Shown here piece by piece: positions 8,051 through 16,274 of a DNA stretch of 64,000 nucleotides; the stretch's first letter is position 1, and the number at the start of each line of letters is the position of its first letter. A program made the position numbers and the translations under genes. The notes beneath the pieces were generated by a model, which saw only the letters and a list, made by a program, of their open reading frames with translations, was not told the DNA's origin and made no database searches. The DNA is from an uncultured Oscillospiraceae bacterium (lineage in GTDB: Bacteria; Bacillota; Clostridia; Oscillospirales; Oscillospiraceae): the NCBI GenBank assembly GCA_947588955.1, contig CANPYX010000007.1, positions 1 through 64,000 on the forward strand, written 5' to 3'.

Positions 8051-10645
8051 TTAGCCAGCTGTAACAGGGGAATGAGTGTAGACAATGATGAATGCCTTGT
8101 TCACATCATCGCCAGACTTAAGCGTGTAAACAACAGCGTTTACATTTTCGGTGCTGGTGGAAGCGGGAACACTCGTCGCGGCAACATGATCGGTCAGGTT
8201 ATAAACCATGCAATCAGAGGTCAAATAAGTAAATGTGTCCACGCCAGTTATGATGTAACCGTCACTGACGAACGCGACCTTCGCAGAGGGAACTTTTGTC
8301 AGCTTAGTCGTATCAGGTTCAGCACTTGCAAGAATAGAAGCGTCCTGACGGCTGAAGGTAAGCTTGTAAACCTCGCCTTCAGTAACACTGAGGTTATCGT
8401 TGGAGCAGTAATAAGTTGTGGCTTTACCCTCAATAAGGAAGGTGTAAGGCGTACCGTTAAGGTCTGTGTCACCCTTGCTCATAAAGAGCGCAATGTCCTT
8501 AGTGCTTGCAGGAGTTACCTCGCCCTCGGCATTTCTAATGACATAGAGAGTATCAACAACCTTGCTGTCGTTGGAGAGAAGGAGAACCTTCACATAGTTT
8601 GTAATCTCAGCAAAATTGGTGTAACCGATGGTCTCAGCAGGAGCGGCGTAACGATAGCTGCCAAGAGCAGATCCGGTCCTGTTAACAGTCACAATCTTAG
8701 AGGTCGAGTTGGCATAATAGGTTACTCCCTCAACAACGATGTTCGCCTTCTTCTCAGCAACAGTCGCCTCGTTAGAAGTGACAACCTTACCTGTTGTAGC
8801 GGTTACAGGAGTCAGAACATAATCCCCGTCAGCGGTGAGCTCGTAAGAAGCAAAGCCAGCACCATTAACACCACCACTTTCAGTAAAGCGAACGTCATCA
8901 GCAAGAGTATAACCAGTCGCAAGACCATTCCTATCAGCAAGGCACCAAACACCGGAATCATTCTGCGCAATTGCTATGTTCTCGGTGGTAAGTTCTCCAG
9001 TGGACAGGTTGTAAAGACGAGCCTGAGCATAAGGAGCAGTGCTGGCGGAGCCAAGCGTTGTGCCAGGAGTAGCGTCTGTTGTCACATATTCAGCAACGTA
9101 CACATAATTGGGAGCGGTGATTGTAATATCGCCTGTGTCAAGAGCAATCTGAATCGCATTACCCTGGAAGTCGGTCCAGACGTTGTAAACATTGTCTTTG
9201 TTTACAGTAACAGCGCCAAAGCTATTAAACGCGCTGGAAGTAGTCAAATATGCAGCGGAGAGATACGTCTTGCTGCCCTCAACAAGGAAGTAATGATCGG
9301 TAGTGCTGGTGCTCTTACCGGTGATACGACCGTTCTTGATCTCAGCCTTCTGAGCCTTGTATACCTCATCGGCAGTGCCCTGCCAAATGACAACATCGCC
9401 AACGGCAACATTCTCGAACGTCTGGGCAGGAACATCGCCCTTCTTCGCAATCAGCTCGACAGCGCCGTTCTTGAGGTTATCAGCGGTGACAGGCTGTGTA
9501 TGTGTTGTAAGGACATAAATCTCATAGACATCGCCATTCTTATAAACGGTGGTCTCGGAGCCCTGACCGCCCATGACATAATTGCTTGCATTAGTTGAAA
9601 CATCCGCCTCAACAATATTGTTAGGATTAGTGTCAGTGCGATCAGCATGACCTGCTGACATTTCTTTTCTATCACCGTCAATGAAGAGCTTAGCCTGAAC
9701 TGACTTGGTGCCAGTAATATCAAGCTTGAGGTCAGTCACAAAGATATCTTTCAGAGTCTTTGCGGTGTAGTAAGGACCGGCAACAGGGGTGTTTTCCTCA
9801 AGATAAAGGTCTTCCTCGGTCTTCTTTCCGGCGTCCTTTGTCCAGGTGGTGGTGGGACGACCGAAAATGTCCTTATTGGCTGTATTGTGGGTCACGTTAT
9901 AGGTGTTGTTGAGAATGTTGTCGTTACCGACAGTGACGGGCGTGGGCTGACCATTAGTATCACCAAGAAGCCTCATCATAACGAGAGCCTCGGTCAGCGT
10001 GTCATAGGTGCCGTAGTCAGTATCGCCAATCTTAACCTGATAACGGGTCTCGCCGTTGGGGTCATACTTCATGGCGTTGAACATCATTTGAACAGCATCG
10101 TCACGGGAGATGACCTTGGAGGCGGAGTAAGCGGTGATGCCCTCAGAAAGCCCATATTCCTTTGTTTTCAGAGCGACAAAGTTCTTGAGGTTAGAGGAAT
10201 CAAGCTCCTCGCCCAGGACCTCAAGCATGAGAGCGGCAAGGTCAAGACCGGTGAGCTCCTTGTTGGGCTTGAAGGTCCCGTCGGTGTAGCCGTGAATGTA
10301 GCCTTCCTGAACAGCCCAAGTGACATACTTGTTGTAGTTGCTGGTCACGGGAACATCGCTGAAATCAGCCTTGGTGTCCGTAAGCAGAGCAGCGTCCTCC
10401 GGAGTCAGGACAACCTGAGCCAGAAGGATTGCGGCCTGTCCACGGGTGAAATTCCCGTCGGGATCAAAGGTCCCGTCTCCCTTGCCGTTGACGATGCTCA
10501 GCCCAGAGAGCACCGCAACAGCCTCGTCGTGCGTGATATCGGCATCGTCAGTGAACTCGGTAGCAGCGTTAGCCGGAATTACCAGCACGCCCACCGCCAT
10601 GACTACCGCCAAGACCAAGCACAGGGTCTTCTTCAGAGTCTTCAT
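8051..10645 (-). CDS. S-layer homology (SLH) domain surface protein 2
   Basis: An 864-residue exported protein homologous to SLH protein 1. The start is set at 10645 because the signal peptide MKTLKKTLCLVLAVVMAVG and the AAGGAGG ribosome site match gene 1 exactly; an in-frame upstream extension to 10744 has no ribosome site. Cleavage is probably near PANA-A. SLH-type segments follow (DITHDEAVAVLSGLSIVNG, FTRGQAAILLAQVVL, FSDVPVTSNYNKYVTWAVQEG, FKPNKELTGLDLAALML, ISRDDAVQMMFNAM) to about residue 200. The long Thr/Asn/Ala-rich remainder differs from gene 1. No strong promoter is visible just upstream, in contrast to gene 1. This would fit a silent or weakly expressed partner, but that is inference. 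Confidence 0.92.
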   Translation of the reverse strand: MKTLKKTLCLVLAVVMAVGVLVIPANAATEFTDDADITHDEAVAVLSGLSIVNGKGDGTFDPDGNFTRGQAAILLAQVVLTPEDAALLTDTKADFSDVPVTSNYNKYVTWAVQEGYIHGYTDGTFKPNKELTGLDLAALMLEVLGEELDSSNLKNFVALKTKEYGLSEGITAYSASKVISRDDAVQMMFNAMKYDPNGETRYQVKIGDTDYGTYDTLTEALVMMRLLGDTNGQPTPVTVGNDNILNNTYNVTHNTANKDIFGRPTTTWTKDAGKKTEEDLYLEENTPVAGPYYTAKTLKDIFVTDLKLDITGTKSVQAKLFIDGDRKEMSAGHADRTDTNPNNIVEADVSTNASNYVMGGQGSETTVYKNGDVYEIYVLTTHTQPVTADNLKNGAVELIAKKGDVPAQTFENVAVGDVVIWQGTADEVYKAQKAEIKNGRITGKSTSTTDHYFLVEGSKTYLSAAYLTTSSAFNSFGAVTVNKDNVYNVWTDFQGNAIQIALDTGDITITAPNYVYVAEYVTTDATPGTTLGSASTAPYAQARLYNLSTGELTTENIAIAQNDSGVWCLADRNGLATGYTLADDVRFTESGGVNGAGFASYELTADGDYVLTPVTATTGKVVTSNEATVAEKKANIVVEGVTYYANSTSKIVTVNRTGSALGSYRYAAPAETIGYTNFAEITNYVKVLLLSNDSKVVDTLYVIRNAEGEVTPASTKDIALFMSKGDTDLNGTPYTFLIEGKATTYYCSNDNLSVTEGEVYKLTFSRQDASILASAEPDTTKLTKVPSAKVAFVSDGYIITGVDTFTYLTSDCMVYNLTDHVAATSVPASTSTENVNAVVYTLKSGDDVNKAFIIVYTHSPVTAG

Positions 10646-10672
10646 GTAGTGTTTCCTCCTTAATAAAAATTG
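10572..10672 (-). repeat. 101-bp inverted repeat, right arm (RBS and signal peptide of SLH gene 2)
   Basis: Exact reverse-complement match to 4233-4333 over 101 bp. The sequence beyond each end differs immediately (upstream leader on one side, mature protein on the other). The pair encloses about 6.2 kb with both SLH genes and the recombinase. Confidence 0.9.
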
Positions 10673-10807
10673 GGATATATTTACAGTAACATTATGGAGG
10701 AAAACCCGCCTATTTGCGCAAAAACAGGCGAAAATCAAAAACATTTCGACAGAATTCGCAATTTTCCCTGTGTCTTATATGCGTATTATCCAAATTCTGG
10801 CAAAGTA

Positions 10808-10836
10808 TTGCGCGCGGGAAAAAGATGTGTTATAAT
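10808..10836 (+). promoter_or_regulatory. Predicted promoter of the M20 dipeptidase gene
   Basis: TTGCGC, a 17-bp spacer and TATAAT with an extended TGT before the -10, 40 bp upstream of the dipeptidase start. The rest of the gap (10673-10807) shows no gene. On the minus strand only weak promoter-like sequence for SLH gene 2 is seen. Confidence 0.6.
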
Positions 10837-10875
10837 AACAGTTTAGGAAACAATCACCTTTTTTGGAGGCGCCGC

Positions 10876-12168
10876 ATGGATAAACGTGTAAAGGAATATT
10901 TCGAGAGCCGTTCCGACGAAATTTTGGAGGATATTTCCGCCCTTGTCGCCGTTGACAGCGTCCGAGGCGATGCCGAGCCCGGCGCGCCCTACGGACCGGG
11001 ACCGCGCAGGGCGCTGGAGAGGGCGCTGGAGATAGTCCGCGCCCACGGGCTTGAGGGCAGTATTTTGGGCGACCGGGTCCTGGTCGCCGAGCTGGGCGAG
11101 GGCGAGCCGGAGCTGGGGATTCTGGCGCACCTGGACGTGGTGCCGCCGGCGGGGGAGTGGAAGGTCACCGAGCCCTACGTCATGCGCCGCGTCGACGGCA
11201 AGATTTACGGTCGCGGCGTCATCGACGACAAGGGGCCCGCCGTCTGCGCCCTTTACGCGCTGCTCTGCGCCCGCGATTTAGGGCTTGTGCGCCGGAAGGT
11301 GCAGCTCATCCTGGGCTCTGACGAGGAGTGCGGCTCCGGAGACATCGAGTGGTACATGGAGCATTACAAAATGCCGCCGAAGGTCTTTACCCCCGACGGC
11401 TCATTCCCGGTGGTGAACACCGAAAAGGGCCGCGCGCACCTGCTCATCACCGCCCCGCCACAGGGCGAGGGCGTGAAATATGTGTCCGGCGGCTCGGTGC
11501 CCAACGCCGTCCCCGCCGTGTGCCGCGCGGAGCTATCCGACGGGGAGAGGATCGAGGTCACCGGCCGCGCCGCCCACGCCAGCACACCCGACGAGGGCGA
11601 CAACGCCGTGACAAAAATGCTTGAGGAGCTGGCGGAACGCGAGGGCGGCGGATTTGCCCTTTTCCGTGCCCTCAGCCGGGCTTTCCCCCACGGGGATAAC
11701 GGAGGCTTCGCCCTGGGGCAGAATTGCTCTGACGAGCTCTCAGGCGCTCTCACGGTGAATCTGGGAGTGCTGGAGTACGACGCAGACAAGGGACTCACCG
11801 CCCACGTGGACTGCCGCGTGCCCGTCTGCGGCGACGGAAAGAAGATCGCCGCCGCCCTCCGGGAGACGCTGGGCGATTTGGCGAAGGTGGAAATATTGGG
11901 CGTGTCCGCCCCGCACCACACGCCGGGGGATTCGGATTTCGTCCGGGGACTTTTGAAAATCTACGAGGAGTACACCGGGGAGAGGTGTGAGCCCCAGTCC
12001 ATGGGCGGCGGGACGTATGTCCACGAGATCGAGGGCGGCGTCGCCTTCGGCGCCGAGTTCCCCGGAAGCGATGTCCACATGCACGAGCCCGACGAGAGGG
12101 TGGACGTCGCGGAGCTTCTCCTGGGCGGAGAGATGTACGCCGAGGTTGTCGCCGCCTTCTGCGGCTGA
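10876..12168 (+). CDS. pepV: M20 family dipeptidase, PepV-like
   Basis: A 430-residue cytosolic zinc dipeptidase. M20 motifs are in order: LAHLDVVPPAGEW (metal His/Asp) near residue 90, IYGRGVIDDKGP (bridging Asp) near 115, and DEECGSGD (catalytic and metal Glu) near 150. A dimerisation/lid domain is followed by a C-terminal GGGTYVHEIEGGVAFG stretch with a late metal-binding His. The start is the ATG at 10876 behind TTTGGAGG; an in-frame upstream extension to 10714 is Lys/Arg-rich and crosses the promoter. It probably cleaves small peptides for amino-acid use. It is a single-gene unit followed by the YihY gene 64 bp later. Confidence 0.9.
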   Translation: MDKRVKEYFESRSDEILEDISALVAVDSVRGDAEPGAPYGPGPRRALERALEIVRAHGLEGSILGDRVLVAELGEGEPELGILAHLDVVPPAGEWKVTEPYVMRRVDGKIYGRGVIDDKGPAVCALYALLCARDLGLVRRKVQLILGSDEECGSGDIEWYMEHYKMPPKVFTPDGSFPVVNTEKGRAHLLITAPPQGEGVKYVSGGSVPNAVPAVCRAELSDGERIEVTGRAAHASTPDEGDNAVTKMLEELAEREGGGFALFRALSRAFPHGDNGGFALGQNCSDELSGALTVNLGVLEYDADKGLTAHVDCRVPVCGDGKKIAAALRETLGDLAKVEILGVSAPHHTPGDSDFVRGLLKIYEEYTGERCEPQSMGGGTYVHEIEGGVAFGAEFPGSDVHMHEPDERVDVAELLLGGEMYAEVVAAFCG

Positions 12169-12232
12169 GCCGCGGCATTCACAAAGGATGTGATCCAAGC
12201 TGAAAAGATTAAAACGCGCCGTCGCCGTCACG

Positions 12233-13147
12233 GTGGACTTTTTTGACGGCATAGGGGCGAGGAAGATATGGACCTTTGCAGCGGCGGCGGCCTTCTACCT
12301 CTTTTTGTCCCTGGTGCCGATACTCGGCCTTGTCTGCTCCGTGCTGCCGTATACGCCCCTGACCGAGGCCACATTCCTGGCGTTCCTGCAACGCTTCGCC
12401 CCGGAGGAGCTTTATTCCGTCCTCTCCGGCATCATCGTCAGCATCTACGACAGCTCCACCACCACGCTCTCCGTCACCGCCGTGGCGTCAATTTGGACGG
12501 CGAGCTTGGCTACGCTCTCCCTCATGCGCGGCATGGACGCGGCGCACGACATTAGCCGGAAGGAAAACTTCATCGTTTTCCGGCTGCGCGCCTGCTTCTT
12601 CATGGTGATAGCCCTCGCCGCCGTACTTATGACCCTGTGCGGTATCGTCTACGGCGGGCGGATACTTGACATCGTGAGCCGTCACCTGACAGGCTCCTGG
12701 GCGGAGGACGTGCTTCTGGCGATAATCAGGATAGGCCGCTACCCCGTGATGATGCTGTTTTTGTTTTTGGTGTTCCTCATAATGTACAAGTGGATGCCCG
12801 CGGGAAAGCGCAGGCTCATGAGGCAGTGGCCCGGCGCGCTGTTCACCACCGTGGCGTGGCTGGTGTTCTCCTGGGGCTTCTCCCTCTACGTGAGCTATTC
12901 AGACCGCTACGGCGTTTACGGGATACTGGGCACCGTCATCGTGGCGCTTTTGTGGATATATTACTGCCTCTTTATCCTCCTCGTGGGCGCCTATATCAAC
13001 CGCTTCGTTCGCGAGGAGCCCGAACGCCTCCGCACCCGCCACCCCGAGCTCCAACCCGCCAATGCCCCCACCCTCCCCGACCCTCCCGCCCCCGCAAATG
13101 AGGAGGCAAAACCCGCCCCAACAGACCAAAACAAAGCGGACGCGTAA
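12233..13147 (+). CDS. YihY/BrkB family (UPF0761) membrane protein
   Basis: A polytopic inner-membrane protein with about six hydrophobic segments and family hallmarks: FAAAAAFYLFLSLVPIL near the N-terminus and GTVIVALLWIYYCLFILLVGAYIN near the end. The family was once annotated as ribonuclease BN; its true role is unsettled. The C-terminus is a Pro/Ala-rich polar tail of about 40 residues. The GTG at 12233 lacks a ribosome site. An in-frame CTG at 12200 preceded by AAAGGA would add MKRLKRAVAVT and may be the true start. The stop codon sits in the loop of a long terminator palindrome. Confidence 0.85.
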   Translation: MDFFDGIGARKIWTFAAAAAFYLFLSLVPILGLVCSVLPYTPLTEATFLAFLQRFAPEELYSVLSGIIVSIYDSSTTTLSVTAVASIWTASLATLSLMRGMDAAHDISRKENFIVFRLRACFFMVIALAAVLMTLCGIVYGGRILDIVSRHLTGSWAEDVLLAIIRIGRYPVMMLFLFLVFLIMYKWMPAGKRRLMRQWPGALFTTVAWLVFSWGFSLYVSYSDRYGVYGILGTVIVALLWIYYCLFILLVGAYINRFVREEPERLRTRHPELQPANAPTLPDPPAPANEEAKPAPTDQNKADA

Positions 13148-13164
13148 CGCGTCCGCTTTGTTTT
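13128..13164. terminator. Bidirectional terminator with the yihY stop codon in its loop
   Basis: A perfect 17-bp stem (AAAACAAAGCGGACGCG and its complement) with the TAA of the upstream gene as the 3-nt loop. T tracts on both sides let it serve the plus-strand yihY-like gene and the minus-strand aminopeptidase gene that converge here. Confidence 0.88.
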
Positions 13165-13185
13165 GTTGAAAATCTTTGTCAATTA

Positions 13186-14418
13186 TTAAAATGCAAAGTT
13201 ACCATCAATAAACACCGGCACCTCCCGCCCGTCGTGGGTGGTGCCCACTATGGACAGGTCCTCGGAGCCCACCATGAAGTCCTCATGGGTGATTGACTGG
13301 TTGAGGCCGGCGGCCTTTCGCTGGTCCTCCGTCATGTCCGCCCCGCCTTTGACGGTGGGGTAGCTTGCGCCGAAGGCCAGGTGGCAGCTGGCGTTCTCGT
13401 CGTAGAGTGTGCTGTAAAAGAGAATGCCCATTTTGCTTATGGGCGAGTCGTAGGGCACCAGCGCCGCCTCGCCAAGATAGCACGCGCCCTCGTCCACGCT
13501 TATCTCGTCCTCAAGTATCTTTTTGTGCTTTGGGTCCTCCGTCTCCACCTTGACTATTTTCCCGTTCTCAAAGGTGAAGGCGAACCTGTCGATTATCTCC
13601 CCGCCCGCCCGGAAGGGCTTTGTGGAGACGACACGCCCGTTCACCCCGTCCCTCTTTGGAGCGGTGAATATCTCCTCCGTTGGCATATTCGCGTTGAACG
13701 CCACGCCGTGCGCGGAAACCGAGTTGCCCCCGTCCCAGTAGTGCCCCTGCGGGAGCTCCACCGTCAGGTCCGTGCCCAGCGAGTTTGTGTAGCGCAGGGA
13801 CTTGAAATTGTAAGCCGTCAGCTTCTTTTTCCTCTCGTTGAGCTCCGCGTTGTGGCGCCTCCACTCCTCCACCGGGTCGCCGTCGGCGGTTATCCTCATG
13901 GTGGCGTATATGGCGTCCCAAAGCCTGTCCACAGCCTCGTCCTCCGCCAAATCGGGGAAAACCTTCTTCGCCCAGGCGGGATTGGGCACGCACGCCAGGC
14001 ACCACTGTATCTTGTCGGACATCTGGAGCCCGTCAAACTCCGCCATCGCCTTGCCAGAGGCGCGGCTCCACCGCACCATGCGGGAATGGTCCACCCCCCG
14101 CATGGCGTTGGGGTCGGAGCTCCCCACGGAGAGGAACGCCGCGTTTTCCCTTGCCAGCGTGTTCATCTCCTCCGCCTGCCAGGGGCGCACAATGTCAAAG
14201 ACCTCATCAGCCGCGTGCAGATATTTTTCCCGCGTCACAAAGTCGTCATGCCACCGCATGACCACCTCGCGGACGCCCAGCTTGTAAGCCTCGCTCACGC
14301 ACAGCCGGGCGAAATCCGCCGCGCTCACGGGGGCCGACAGCACCAACGTCTGCCCCGGCTGGGCGTTAATGCCCACATTCACCAAAAGCCTTGCGTACTT
14401 TTCAAATCTTGGGTCCAT
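13186..14418 (-). CDS. M29 family aminopeptidase (AmpS/PepS/thermophilic type)
   Basis: A 410-residue metallo-aminopeptidase that removes N-terminal residues from peptides in the cytosol. M29 hallmarks include the N-terminal YARLLVNVGINAQPGQTLVLSAP, the metal-site region FNANMPTEEIFTAPKRDGVNG, the Glu-rich stretch SVDEGACYLGEAALV, and HLAFG followed by the C-terminal NQSITHEDFMVGSEDLSI with late metal ligands. ATG at 14418 follows AAAGGAGG lying in the end of trmD, 4 bp away. It is therefore probably the last gene of the ylxM-ffh-rpsP operon, in the place where rplS is often found. Confidence 0.93.
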   Translation of the reverse strand: MDPRFEKYARLLVNVGINAQPGQTLVLSAPVSAADFARLCVSEAYKLGVREVVMRWHDDFVTREKYLHAADEVFDIVRPWQAEEMNTLARENAAFLSVGSSDPNAMRGVDHSRMVRWSRASGKAMAEFDGLQMSDKIQWCLACVPNPAWAKKVFPDLAEDEAVDRLWDAIYATMRITADGDPVEEWRRHNAELNERKKKLTAYNFKSLRYTNSLGTDLTVELPQGHYWDGGNSVSAHGVAFNANMPTEEIFTAPKRDGVNGRVVSTKPFRAGGEIIDRFAFTFENGKIVKVETEDPKHKKILEDEISVDEGACYLGEAALVPYDSPISKMGILFYSTLYDENASCHLAFGASYPTVKGGADMTEDQRKAAGLNQSITHEDFMVGSEDLSIVGTTHDGREVPVFIDGNFAF

Positions 14419-14422
14419 AGGT

Positions 14423-15211
14423 TTATCCTCCTTTGTCTTCTCCGCCCTCTCCGGAGCGGTCTTTCAGTTCTTCCTCTATCTCCGCCAGAAGCCTTCGCTC
14501 CTGCTTCGTGTTCTCAAAGGTGAGCCTTTCGTACATATCCGGCCTTCTCAGCCTTGTGCGGATTATCGACTCCTTCCGCCGCCACCGGGCGATCTTGGCG
14601 TGGTCCCCGCTGAGCAGTACGGGAGGCACCCGCCGCCCGCGCCACTCCTCCGGGCGGGAGTACTGCGGATACTCCAAAAGCCCGTCCCAGTGGGATTCGT
14701 TTTCAAAGCACTCCGGGTCCGGCAGAACGCCGGGGACGAGCCGGCACACCGCGTCCGCCACCGCCATGGCGGGTATCTCCCCGCCGGTGAGCACAAAGTC
14801 CCCCAGGCTTATCTCCTCGTCCACGCACTCGTCGATGAACCTCTGGTCCACGCCCTCGTAATGCCCGCAGACGAGTATCAGCTTGTCGTACTCCGACGCC
14901 AGCCTCTTAGCGTCCGCCTGGGTGAAGGTCCTGCCGCAGGGCGAGAGGAACACGGTGTGAACCCGCTCCCCGTGGGCCTTCTGCAAAAAACGCCAGCAGT
15001 CGTAAAGGGGCTGCGCCTGCATGACGCACCCCCGCCCGCCCCCGTATGGGTAGTCGTCCACCTGGCACTGCTTGTTTTTCGTGTAGTCCCTTATCTGGTG
15101 CGTCTCGATCCGTATGATGCCCCTGTCCTGGGCGCGCCCCAAAATGCTCTCATTCATCAGATCCCCCACGGTGTCGGGGAAAAGGGTCATGATGTCTATC
15201 CAGTACCTCAT
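14423..15211 (-). CDS. trmD: tRNA (guanine-N1-)-methyltransferase TrmD
   Basis: SPOUT-class enzyme that methylates G37 of tRNAs with S-adenosylmethionine and prevents frameshifting. Length is 262 residues from MRYWIDIMTLFP; the ATG at 15211 overlaps the rimM stop as TGATG. The family motifs are clear: TLFPDTVGDLMNESILGRA, YPYGGGRGCVMQAQPL, LSPCGRTFTQADAKRLA, LVCGHYEGVDQRFIDECVDEE, and the trefoil-knot loop SLGDFVLTGGEIPAMAVADAV. An earlier in-frame ATG at 15232 lies inside rimM and lacks a good ribosome site. It belongs to the conserved rpsP-rimM-trmD operon. Confidence 0.97.
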   Translation of the reverse strand: MRYWIDIMTLFPDTVGDLMNESILGRAQDRGIIRIETHQIRDYTKNKQCQVDDYPYGGGRGCVMQAQPLYDCWRFLQKAHGERVHTVFLSPCGRTFTQADAKRLASEYDKLILVCGHYEGVDQRFIDECVDEEISLGDFVLTGGEIPAMAVADAVCRLVPGVLPDPECFENESHWDGLLEYPQYSRPEEWRGRRVPPVLLSGDHAKIARWRRKESIIRTRLRRPDMYERLTFENTKQERRLLAEIEEELKDRSGEGGEDKGG

Positions 15212-15690
15212 CACATTCCCTCTATAACGCACACGGTGATGACCCCCAGCTCCGGCGCGGCGTCAATCAAAAACTCCTTCACCAGCGGCACAAGTATCTC
15301 CCGCTCCCCGCGTATCTCCAAAACCTCGCCGCGGGGAAGGCTTATTACGTCCGTGACGCGCCCCAGCACGTTCCCGTGCTGGTCCCGCGCCTCACAGCCC
15401 ACAAGGTCGGAGACGAGAAAGCCCCCCTCCTCCAAGGGTATGTCCTCCCGCGGCACATAGACAATACGGTTTTTAACCCTTTCCGCCTCGTCGATGGAAT
15501 CTATCCCCGCAAGCTTTGCTATGACGAAGCCCTTCTGCGCCCTGGCGCGCTCTGTCCTGTGCTCCGCGCCGTCGATGTACAGCCTCTCAAAGGCGCAAAA
15601 CGCCTCCGCCGAGTCCGCCCACGGCTCGATCTTAACCTCGCCCCTCAGCCCATGCGTATTAACGATCTTCCCAGTCTCAACAAGCTCCAT
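15211..15690 (-). CDS. rimM: Ribosome maturation factor RimM
   Basis: A 159-residue factor that binds ribosomal protein uS19 and helps 16S rRNA processing in 30S assembly. The N-terminal RimM barrel (VETGKIVNTHGLRGEVKI) and the C-terminal PRC-barrel (LVGCEARDQHGNVLGRVTDV, EILVPLVKEFLIDAAPE) are both visible. The start is placed at ATG 15690, preceded by AAAGGG. The open frame continues further upstream, but that part is the intergenic repeat element. Its stop overlaps the trmD start by one base. Separation from khpA by a 340-bp structured repeat is unusual for this operon. Confidence 0.95.
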   Translation of the reverse strand: MELVETGKIVNTHGLRGEVKIEPWADSAEAFCAFERLYIDGAEHRTERARAQKGFVIAKLAGIDSIDEAERVKNRIVYVPREDIPLEEGGFLVSDLVGCEARDQHGNVLGRVTDVISLPRGEVLEIRGEREILVPLVKEFLIDAAPELGVITVCVIEGM

Positions 15691-15744
15691 ACCCATACCC
15701 TTTTTTCCAAAAAAGCGGGCCCCAGCCCGCCAAAAAAATCCCAA

Positions 15745-16028
15745 AATTAAACATTTTTCCGACGGCATGTACGTCGGAAAAATCACCTCATGTCGCGCAA
15801 GTGTGCCGCCTCCGGCGGCGCGAATAATTGGGGTCCCCAACGGGCAAAAGCCCGTTGGGGAGAGGACGAGCCGAGCCTGCGCCTGAGCCCTGCGCTTGCG
15901 CGGGGCGAGGTGAAGCGGCTCGTGCGAGGACGACGACAGCAGGAACAAATTTTTGAATTCCGCAGAATTCAAAAATTTGTTCCGCACGTTCCCCTTTCAC
16001 AAAAGGGGCGCAGCCCCTTTTGTGAAGT
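15745..16028 (-). repeat. Mosaic hairpin element, copy a (3' of khpA), carrying repeat R inside it
   Basis: Fills most of the khpA-rimM gap. Read on the minus strand from the khpA stop: hairpin H1 (ACAAAAGGGGC arms), conserved linker AAGGGGAACGTGCGGAA, hairpin H2 (CAAATTTTTGAATTC arms, TGCG loop), TTCCTGCTGTCG, then a full copy of repeat R (15830-15939), the rest of H3 (GCCGCCGGAGGCGGC with CACACTTGCGCGACA), and H4 (ATTTTTCCGACG arms). The same modules recur at 34944, 56114 and 63533. No gene is present. Confidence 0.85.
15830..15939 (-). repeat. Dispersed structured repeat R, copy 2
   Basis: Minus-strand order TGTCGTCGTC, GAGCCGCTTCACCTCGCC, CGCAAGCG hairpin, AGGGCTCAGGCGCAGGCT, CGTCCTCTCCCC, then a terminal hairpin with AACGGGC/GCCCGTT arms. 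It is embedded in the H3 module of mosaic element copy a. Confidence 0.8.
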
Positions 16029-16030
16029 TT

Positions 16031-16261
16031 TTAGTCGACTATGTCCACGGAGATATGCCGCCCCTGCCTCTGCGCAACGGAGCGCATCAGGGTGCGGATC
16101 TCCTTGGCGATTTTCCCGTGGCGGCCTATGACCTTGCCCATGTCGTCGGGCGCCACCCTCAGCTCAAAGACGGTCTTGTCCCCGTCCTCGCGCTCGGTGA
16201 CAGTCACCTGGTCCGGGCTGTCCACGAGATTTCGCGCGATATAGATCAGCAGCTCCTTCAT
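16031..16261 (-). CDS. khpA: KH-domain RNA-binding protein (KhpA/YlqC)
   Basis: A 76-residue single KH-domain protein. The GxxG-type RNA-binding loop is seen in DDMGKVIGRHGKIAKEIRTLM. The family binds RNA, often with KhpB/Jag, and in several Firmicutes affects cell elongation and ribosome-linked processes. It lies 13 bp after rpsP in the conserved ffh-rpsP-khpA-rimM-trmD order. The stop codon directly abuts the first hairpin of the mosaic element, which could act as its 3' end. Confidence 0.95.
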   Translation of the reverse strand: MKELLIYIARNLVDSPDQVTVTEREDGDKTVFELRVAPDDMGKVIGRHGKIAKEIRTLMRSVAQRQGRHISVDIVD

Positions 16262-16274
16262 CGCGGATCACCGA

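Noticed and set aside
10646-10744. 33-codon N-terminal extension of SLH protein 2
   Set aside because: The RBS and signal peptide at 10645 are identical to SLH gene 1, and the extension would bury the signal peptide.
15691-15987. N-terminal extension of RimM into the intergenic repeat
   Set aside because: The extra codons are encoded by the mosaic hairpin element; the RimM fold starts at 15690 with AAAGGG upstream.
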